Source: Acridotheres tristis
Taxonomy: Eukaryota; Chordata; Aves; Passeriformes; Sturnidae
Length of the DNA stretch: 64,000 nt
Direction: 5' to 3'
NCBI GenBank assembly: GCA_037013685.1
Contig: CM072908.1
Coordinates: 2,369,001 to 2,433,000 of the forward strand
Part shown: piece after piece, positions 56,684-64,000 of the stretch
Layout: each line of letters begins with the position of its first letter
Numbering within the stretch: the stretch's first letter is position 1
The notes under the pieces: model-generated
The model's input: the letters and a program-made list of their open reading frames with translations, nothing else
Database searches by the model: none
What the model was told of the DNA's origin: nothing
Position numbers and translations under genes: made by a program

Positions 56684-59600
56684 AAAAACATAATATAGAA
56701 TTAGAGTAATATATAACATATATTATATAATGTTTTTATATATAACATAACAATATAATATAACATAACATAATATAACATAATATAATATAATATAACA
56801 TAACATAATATAACATAACATACTATAATATAACATAACATCACATAACATCACATCACATAACATACCATATATTATATAATTATATATTATAGAATAC
56901 ATATGACTACATATTATCATATTATAGTATATGTACTCTATAATATACTGTTATATCAGTGTTATATATACTATATATACTGTTCTATATATTATTATTT
57001 CTTCTATATTATTATGTATTGTTTATTTCTTTATTATTTATTTTATATTTATATATTTGCATTTATATTTATTTCTATTTATTATTTATTAGATAGATAA
57101 TCTAATTAATACATAAAATTTATAGATATAAACATTACATATTACTATATAGTATCATATTATAAATAATATATACTATTATATATACTCTATAATATAT
57201 TGTTATTATATCATTGTTATAAATACTATATATACTGTCATATATATTATATTTATTCTTGCTACTTATTTCTTATTATTATGTACTGTTTATTTCTTTA
57301 TTATTTGTTAGATAATAAATAGTAATCTAATAAATTATATATAAATTTATATATAAATTATTAATACATATTACTGTATATTATAAATAATATATACTAT
57401 TATATATACTATGTAATATACTGTTATTATATTATTGTTATGTATTATATATACTGTTATATATTTATGTCTTTTATGTGTTGTTTATTTCTTCATTATT
57501 TATATATATTTTTACATTTCTATTTATTGCTATTTATTAGATAATATATATTATTGTATTTTATATTCTATTTAAAATATTAACTATTATTATTAATGTA
57601 TTATTATTACTGATAACAGAGAATCAGGCTGAATTATCCCTACTGACAAACAAAATGTGCACACCCACAACTGCAAATCTTCTCTGAGCTGTTCTCTGAG
57701 TTTCCTTATGGCAGCACCCACAAACAACAGAAATATCAAAGAATTACAGAAAATGAGATAATTACTGTGAAATGTCTCCCTGACTTCACCTGGGCTGCTT
57801 CCCCTTTCCCTGTGTCAAATGTGTGCCCTGAAGTCCCAGCAATCCAGCCTGAGGGCACAGCCATGGCCCAGTGCTCAGAAATGTCATTTTCTCACATTTG
57901 TGGGGACCTGCAAGGTAACAAAAAGATGCAGCAATGCCACTCCAGGTTATCCTGTTTGCATTTCATAGCAGGAAAGTTCATGAAATGATTTTATTCATTA
58001 AGGTTTGTGGTTAAATCCCCACTTGCTGTGCTTCCAGGAAATGCTTTCTTTTTATCACATTTTTCTCAGCAAGGTGTGAAGTCATCCAAAAATGACTCTT
58101 CAGCAGGAGAGGTGGCAGCCAAGAAGGGAGGGAGGTGGAGCAAAGCAGCTTTGCCAATTCAGTTAATTCATCAATTGGACATTCAGTTAAAGACACTTTT
58201 ATCTGCAGCAGACTGGGCTGGTAGGGCCAGTAAAGAACAGGCATCAAAGAAATGCAGGTTACTTTGAAGGTGCACTGCCATGTCATCAGTTTAAATATTA
58301 AACAAGAACTTCAAAGTGAAGCCTGGCATAAATGTGAAAGATATTATTAGGGGTTTTTTTTACTACTCCAACTGTAGCTTGGATTATTGGAACTCTACTT
58401 CCTGAGCCAGAATCATTTCTAGTTATAAATGTTTTCATATCAACGGAATTCTGAAGGATGTTTTGCCACTTGAGCCGTCCTTAAAGCAGGAGAAATTGAG
58501 TGTTAGCTCCAGCAAAGTGGACACAAAGCTGTTTTTCTGGGAATTCTGCAAGCCCAGCATTGAGAATAACCCAGTCCCCAGTGGGAGAGGTTGCTGTGTT
58601 CCAGCAGGAAGCTCAGAACCAGTCTCTGTGAGGATTTTGTTACTCCTGTGTGTATTTGCTGTCCCTGCTGTGGCCAATCCCCTGCTCTTCTCCTCCCTCA
58701 GGCCCGTTTTGTGCTGATCCTGCTGGTGGGCTCCTTCGATGTCATCTGTGCCCTCATCCTCATCCAGAGCCACTCCATGATGGCATTTCGGGTGGGGGGT
58801 GCCCTGGAGAGCCTCCAGTCCCAGTACTTCATGCTCAACCTCTGCTTTTCCATGCTCACCTTTGATCTGCAGGCACAGGTAACAGAGCTCTGGCCCCCAG
58901 ATTCCCTTTTTCCCTCTCATTGATGTTATCTTGGACTGGCTGAGTTGAATTATTCCTTTCCAAGAGCAATCCTCTCTCTTGCCTTTATTATATTAATTTA
59001 ATAATGGTTGCAGCTCCATGTGTTTGCCACAGCTTAGCTAAAATCCATAAAAATGAATCAAAATACATTTTATTGTTGTCCTGCACATAAAGGAGAACTG
59101 AAGCTTATTTTTGGGAAGCTTATCCCTAAAAAAAACAATTGCATCCAGGACCTCCAACCCACCCATGGATTGAAATAAGCCTGGTTATTCCTGGTTATTA
59201 TTGAAATAAGCCTGGTTATCCCTGGTTATTAATTGAAATAAGCCTGGTTATCCCTGGTTATTATTGAAATAAGCCTGGTTATTCCTGGTTATTAATTGAA
59301 ATAAGCCTGGTTATTCCTGGTTATTAATTGAAATAAGCCTGGTTATTCCTGGTTATTAATTGAAATAAGCCTGGTTATCCCTGGTTATTAATTGAAATAA
59401 GCCTAGTTATCCCTGGTTATTAGTTGAAATAAGCCTAGTTATCCCTGGTTATTATTGAAATAAGCCTGGTTATCCCTGGTTATTAATTGAAATAAGCCTA
59501 GTTATCCCTGGTTATTAGTTGAAATAAGCCTAGTTATCCCTGGTTATTATTGAAATAAGCCTGGTTATTCCTGGTTATTAATTGAAATAAGCCTAGTTAT

Positions 59601-62600
59601 CCCTGGTTATTAGTTGAAATAAGCCTAGTTATCCCTGGTTATTATTGAAATAAGCCTGGTTATCCCTGGTTATTAATTGAAATAAGCCTAGTTATCCCTG
59701 GTTATTAGTTGAAATAAGCCTAGTTATCCCTGGTTATTATTGAAATAAGCCTGGTTATCCCTGGTTATTAGTTGAAATAAGCCTAGTTATTCCTGGTTAT
59801 TAATTGAAATAAGCCTGGTTATTCCTGGTTATTAATTGAAATAAGCCTGGTTATTCCTGCCCATCTCAGGCTCCAGTGTCCTCCTTTCCAGCTGCCTCCT
59901 GCATTGAGGAAATGATTCTGGGGTGGGAGAGGGGAACTTGACCAGCAGGGCAGGGAGAAAGAAAATGAAGTTACAGATGGGGGAAGTGAACCCAAGACCT
60001 GTTACTTCTCCAAGCACCCTCATCCTTCTTTACTGCTGCATTTCTTTGCTTTATCTGCTCTCCCTGTTCTTTGTTGCAGTTATACAGGGAGTACCTCTGT
60101 CCTTATTTAAGGAATAATTTCAGCTTTTAGACCCATTCCCAACTTGCTGTTGCAGGGAATTTGTGGCAGATTTTTTTTTCTCTTGGTTTCCAAGAATGAT
60201 TTCATGCAATGTTTGCCTCCCCCAGCTGTGCCTGTGCATCCTCCTGATCAGCCTGCACGAGATCACCGTGCTGCACAACATCATCTCAGCCACGGGCGTG
60301 CTCTGGGGCTGCCTGAAGGTCACCGTGGGCATCATTGCAGTGAGTGTCAGCTGCAGGGGACAGCAGGGACACACAGCCCCTGGCACTGCCCATCCCACCC
60401 TCAGCGATTCCCACAGCCTCAGGGAAGGGAGGCGGCATGGACAAAGGCAGAGCACCAACAATATCGAAGGTTTTGTCTAAATTTGTGTCTGAACTGAGCA
60501 CAGGGAGTGAAACAAAGTCATGTTGTGATTGTGACAGTGACTTCGTCACATTTGTGACAACGACTTTGTCACATGTGCCATCCCCCTTTGTGACTGAGGG
60601 ACATTGTTTTAGTCTCAGTCCTTGGTCACTTCAGTGAAATCTGGAGGACCACACGATATTTCAGCCTCTCTGCCAAGGCTGGGAGACACTGACAGCAGTC
60701 CCTCAAATTATTACAGTGTTACAGACACAGTGAGGCCTTAAATCCTCAGGAATCCACACCAAAAAGATGAGGGGTCCTTTATTGGGGCATTTCCTTCAAA
60801 GCTCAAGGACAGTTTCCAGGTTAACCTAAAGATGTGTGAACTTGAAATGTCATTTTTTATGTCAGACTGAACCTCCTCTGAAATATTCAGCCTCTGTTCC
60901 AAGAGTGATTGCAGAATCAGGGCCAAAGTACATCAGATAAGTGAGTTTTTTATTACCAGGAAGGAGTTTAGGGGTTTTTGGGGGTGGATGTTATTTTAGG
61001 CCCCTGAGGTGTTTGCTTTAGTCATTCACACAAATTCCTGACAGCTGAAATACATCTCCCTATGTGTTTTGATGCCTTTCCTTGCTAAAATTGTCCTTTT
61101 AAAACACATCGGTTTTGGGTTTGGGGGGAATCTGGTGCTGATCAGATGCATCCAATCCAATCCTAACACTGGCACAGTCACTGCTCTCACCCCCAGTGAC
61201 TCAGCTGCTTTTCCTTCCTTTGTTCAGACCTGTCCTCCCAGCCCAGGGCTGCTGCAGTCCCTTTTCTTCTTTCCCAAGTCCCAAGGTGAATTGTGAAATT
61301 CAGTTCTCCTGGCACTTCAATCCTCTTGCTTCTCCCACATTTCACTCCTCAGTGACTGCACTTCTGGGCAGTAAAAAAAAAGGTGGAGAAAGAGTAACAG
61401 GGAGCTTTCAGTCTGTTACCTATAAAACATTCAGCTGCTGGAGAAAATCTGAGTGTGCCCAGAGAGAAAGGTCATCACCACTCCTGGCCCAGCTCAGGGG
61501 AAAACAGAGGCTGAATTTCCTGCTAAAAAACACAGGTGGAGAAGGGAAGTGGAGAGCAAAACTAAAACTGAGAACTCAGCTTAACCAATACTGGAAATGC
61601 TATGAAAAATATGCAGCTTTTCATAGAGTATATAGCAATGACTTAAAAAGCTGTATCTCATCTTATTTTGCAGATTTTAAAAGAGCTGAAACCCCTGGTG
61701 TGGGTATTTCTGATTCAGAATGTGCCCGAGGTGGTTTATCTCATCTACCTGCTCTACACGGTAAGGGGAGCAAGGCTGGGGGGGTCTCACCCTCATCTTC
61801 CTCAGGGCCCAAAGGTGCTGCCTCACCCCTTCCCTGCAGCTCCTGCTGGATTTGAAGAGAGCAGAGCACATCCTGCCTCTCCAGGATCAGCTTTTCAGGA
61901 CAGGGACCAAGTCAAGTTGCTCTTGCACTGATCAGAGGGAGAGGCTCTGGAAGTCCCTGCAAAGAATGATGAGGCAAAGATGAAACAAAATCTTGTTCCA
62001 GATACACAACTCCTCAAAAATGCCTCCCCTGCTTCACAAGAAGCCTCAAGTGGTGCCAGAGCATTTGACCAGGGCTCAGTTGTTGTATTTTAAAGAATTT
62101 CTGAGGCAGCACCCACAGCTGTCGATCCTGTTGTAGCCAAAACAAGGCAGTGCAAGCCCAGCAAACTCCAGTTTGGGGCAGATTTTTGGCTCTGTAACAC
62201 TGATAAAACCTTTATCAGTGGGCACCTCCCACAAGAGATGTGTGAAAGAGGTGAGGAGAGAGGAGGGCAGAGGGAAGCCAGGCTGTTTGTCCTGGGCAGG
62301 GCTGGAATGCTGAGAGTGGCCAGTGCTGCTCCTCCTTCACACCCACAGCCCCCACACAGCCACAGCCTCAGGGATCCCTTTATCAAATGGAGCTTCCCAT
62401 TATTGCTGTTTGAGCTGGCAGAGCACAGCAGGCTCCACACTGTCTGTACATCATAAAATCAGAAAACTCTGATGGTTTCAAAGCGACCAGTTGGGTTTTT
62501 CTTTTCTTTTCCCCCAATTACCACCTGGTGACTTCTCTCAGAAATTCAGTGCTTGGTTGCACGTTGTAGCTTTGAGGCTTTCTGGCAGCACGTGGTGATG

Positions 62601-63163
62601 GTTTCGTGTCTCCCTTTTCCTGCAGGTGATAAGGGAGTGGGGCAAAGGCAATTCTTACACCCTGGAGGCTGCTTTCATCACTGGCTCCTGCATTTCTGTG
62701 GCAATAAAATCTGTTCTGTTCTGGGCTCTGCTTCACGTCTACCGCAACTTCGGGCAGGGGCTGAGGGAGAGAAGTAAGTACCCAAAAATTCACTGGGAAG
62801 GGTGGAGCCTCTTCTGTCACGGGGAAATAGCCAGGAAAATCCTTAGGGATAATCACAGGAAAAGGCAGAGCCCCAGTCGAGCAGTTCTGCAGCCTCAGAA
62901 GTTGGGTGCAGCACATGTGTTTTTTCCCTGAAGAAAGCTGGCACCAACCTGAGCAAGAACTGCTGCTGTCCAAAAATCTGTGTCTGCTTGCAATATTTCT
63001 GTCACTGTTTCATACAGAGCCAATAAAGGGAGCTGGGAGCCACTGATGTGACACAAGCCAAAGCTGCTGTTCCTGAGGGTGGCTGAGGCCCTGCAGTGCT
63101 GCTGACTGAGCTCCTTCTTCTCTTCCCACAGTGTTTTCTTCCTATGGAAGGATCGACTCCTGA
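53732..63163 (+). CDS. Uncharacterised eight-helix membrane protein, 316 aa, nine coding exons
   Basis: Exons: 53732-53742, 53923-54004, 54844-54997, 56363-56508, 58702-58878, 60226-60339, 61674-61760, 62626-62773, 63132-63163. All have GT-AG borders and join in frame. I do not recognise the family with confidence; a DUF7789-type metazoan membrane protein is a guess. Seen: a short Pro/Ala-rich N-terminus with RHRQLIPTP, then eight hydrophobic segments. These include KIYFCVTILSLLSVIGLTI, VVFVLSIVLVML, ARFVLILLVGSFDVICALIL, LCLCILLISLHEITVLHNII, VWVFLIQNVPEVVYLIYLLY and a last helix in VAIKSVLFWALLHVY. The tail is YRNFGQGLRERMFSSYGRIDS. Charged or polar pairs inside helices (SFD, QNVPE) hint at transport or signalling, without proof. 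The start ATG has a strong Kozak context (gtcgccATGg). The first coding exon contributes only 11 nt. No signal peptide; likely a multi-pass membrane protein. Confidence 0.85.
54183..54408 (-). mobile_element. CR1 LINE 3' fragment
   Basis: 'ctgcacagacaccccgaaat', 'cctctggggaaagcttttcc', 'cctgtcgctgtcccagagca' followed by 'gagatcgg', and 'ctcccctcagtctcctcc' follow the order of the antisense CR1 3' region. It lies in intron 2 of the membrane-protein gene and is longer than the other three copies in the window. Confidence 0.88.
54998..56362 (+). other. Intron 3 of the membrane-protein gene
   Basis: About 1.4 kb, AT-leaning, with no recognised gene, array or transposon. Confidence 0.5.
56615..57600. 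repeat. ~1 kb AT-rich island with (TA)n and TAACA-type tandem words
   Basis: Almost pure A/T sequence in intron 4 of the membrane-protein gene: (TA)n at about 56650-56685, then a 'taacataatataacataata' run to about 56870. Two loosely similar halves follow ('tattatatatactctataat' at about 57175 and 'tattatatatactatgtaat' at about 57400), suggesting a large diverged duplication. Non-coding. Confidence 0.85.
57601..58701 (+). other. 3' part of intron 4 of the membrane-protein gene
   Basis: Unique intron sequence with no recognised gene. It ends in a C/T-rich acceptor tract before exon 58702. Confidence 0.5.
59158..59858. repeat. 30-32-bp minisatellite (gaaataagcctggttattcc)
   Basis: About 22 copies of 'gaaataagcctggttattcc' plus 'tggttattaatt', with 30- and 32-bp forms and cctgg/cctag and ttcc/tccc variants that alternate in a partly regular higher-order pattern. 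It lies in intron 5 of the membrane-protein gene, about 370 bp before exon 6. Confidence 0.95.
60340..61673 (+). other. Intron 6 of the membrane-protein gene
   Basis: Non-coding. 'gtgac'-rich words occur at about 60530-60600 ('tgtgacagtgacttcgtcac' and similar), a local short tandem similarity. No gene or transposon recognised. Confidence 0.5.
61761..62625 (+). other. Intron 7 of the membrane-protein gene
   Basis: Unique, GC-moderate intron sequence in which I recognise no feature. Confidence 0.5.
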
Positions 63164-63855
63164 GCCCTCCCCGTGCAGCTCTCAGTGAGTGAAGCCACCC
63201 CAGCAACTCCTGAGCAAGGACCTGCAGCATTCAGGGTGGCAATAAAAAGTCACTTTGCCAGGATGGAGGAGGTTCAGGAAGGTGTCACATGGTTGTTGAA
63301 GCAGTGCAGGTGAGACAGAGCTTAAAAAGCAAAATGTGCTTGGGAAATTCCCAGCTGATCCTGCTGACAGGACCAAGCATCTTTCACTCCTTTTCCTGCT
63401 GCTTTGGAAGCACAGGGGGTTCACACCTGCATGGCAGTGGGGATTGTTGCTCCTTTCAATGCTTTTTTGCCTGGATAGACACAAACATCATGAAGGAAAT
63501 TTGCACACCCACGCTCTGTACCCGAGTCTAGAAGGGGATTGTGCTGCCATCATTTCCCAGCTTGGATCTACTGCTGAGCCCTGATGGTTTGGTGACAGCA
63601 GTGGCCCCTGTCTAGAGCTCCTTTTGCTCCTCTGGCTTCAGAATATTTCAATTTTTTTTTTTTTTAACCCCAGCTACACATGAAAACTATTCCTTGTAAC
63701 CTCACCTCCCCATCAGTGTAACCAAGGTGCCATTTCATACCAGGGGGACTGTTACAATTAAGCCTTTAATATTATAATTTAAAAGTTTGGTATTTTATTG
63801 ACTGGAACCTTTAACTACTGGCTATTTTTTAATAAAGTATAAGCACAGTTTGTGT
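63164..63855 (+). other. 3' UTR of the membrane-protein gene with poly(A) signal
   Basis: After the stop at 63161-63163 the sequence has an early AATAAA (63241) and a strong candidate AATAAA at 63831-63836, followed by a GT-rich element ('gtttgtgtgtgg', about 63850). That gives a UTR of roughly 0.7 kb. From about 63860 to the window end nothing is recognised. Confidence 0.65.
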
Positions 63856-64000
63856 GTGGATAATTATTGCACATGGAACAGCAGCACTTCAATGGGAAAT
63901 CACAAAACTGAATAGGGAAGAGGAATTAATGGATGCTGTGGACATTGCCATTGCACTTCTCTTCAGACACAGATTTATTTGCAGGCAGCTGGACACTGCA

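Overview
This is eukaryotic, intron-rich vertebrate DNA and almost certainly avian. Several CR1 retroposon tails carry the sequence typical of passerine birds, and most of the non-coding space is GC-leaning with dense minisatellites. Reconstructed splice models identify a conserved block in the order MIB2 (+), MMP23 (+), CDK11 (-), SLC35E2 (-), the same order and orientation as the human 1p36.33 block. A divergently transcribed gene (+) for an eight-helix membrane protein, which I cannot name, follows. Chicken chromosome 21 is the expected homologous region (inference from synteny).

Layout: (1) 1453-5427 holds the last four coding exons of MIB2, ending in its C-terminal RING and stop, followed at once by a ~1.1 kb minisatellite seeded from the last codons. 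(2) 5.4-13.6 kb is MIB2 3' UTR and intergenic DNA with a 20-bp minisatellite. (3) 13782-24826 is MMP23: eight coding exons, 390 aa, every junction in frame, with a 5.2 kb first intron full of tandem repeats. (4) 24.8-27.0 kb is the tail-to-tail gap to CDK11, with a 31-bp minisatellite. (5) 27056-41121 (-) is CDK11: 19 coding exons, 770 aa, with a CpG-island promoter near 42.1 kb. (6) 44852-50586 (-) is SLC35E2: eight coding exons, 408 aa. (7) 53.0-54.0 kb is a CpG island that looks like a shared bidirectional promoter. (8) 53732-63163 (+) is the unrecognised membrane protein: nine coding exons, 316 aa, with a poly(A) signal at 63831.

The most striking pattern is where the tandem repeats sit. 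Three arrays abut coding-exon edges, and two of them were clearly copied from the exon edge itself. The MIB2 array repeats the final codons plus stop. The CDK11 array repeats the end of exon 18 together with its 5' splice site about 20 times. In the SLC35E2 last intron an array leaves about 585 nt free of any AG dinucleotide on the transcribed strand directly before the last 3' splice site. All gene models are my own manual splice reconstructions. Total lengths divisible by three and family-typical protein lengths support them, but no transcript evidence was available.
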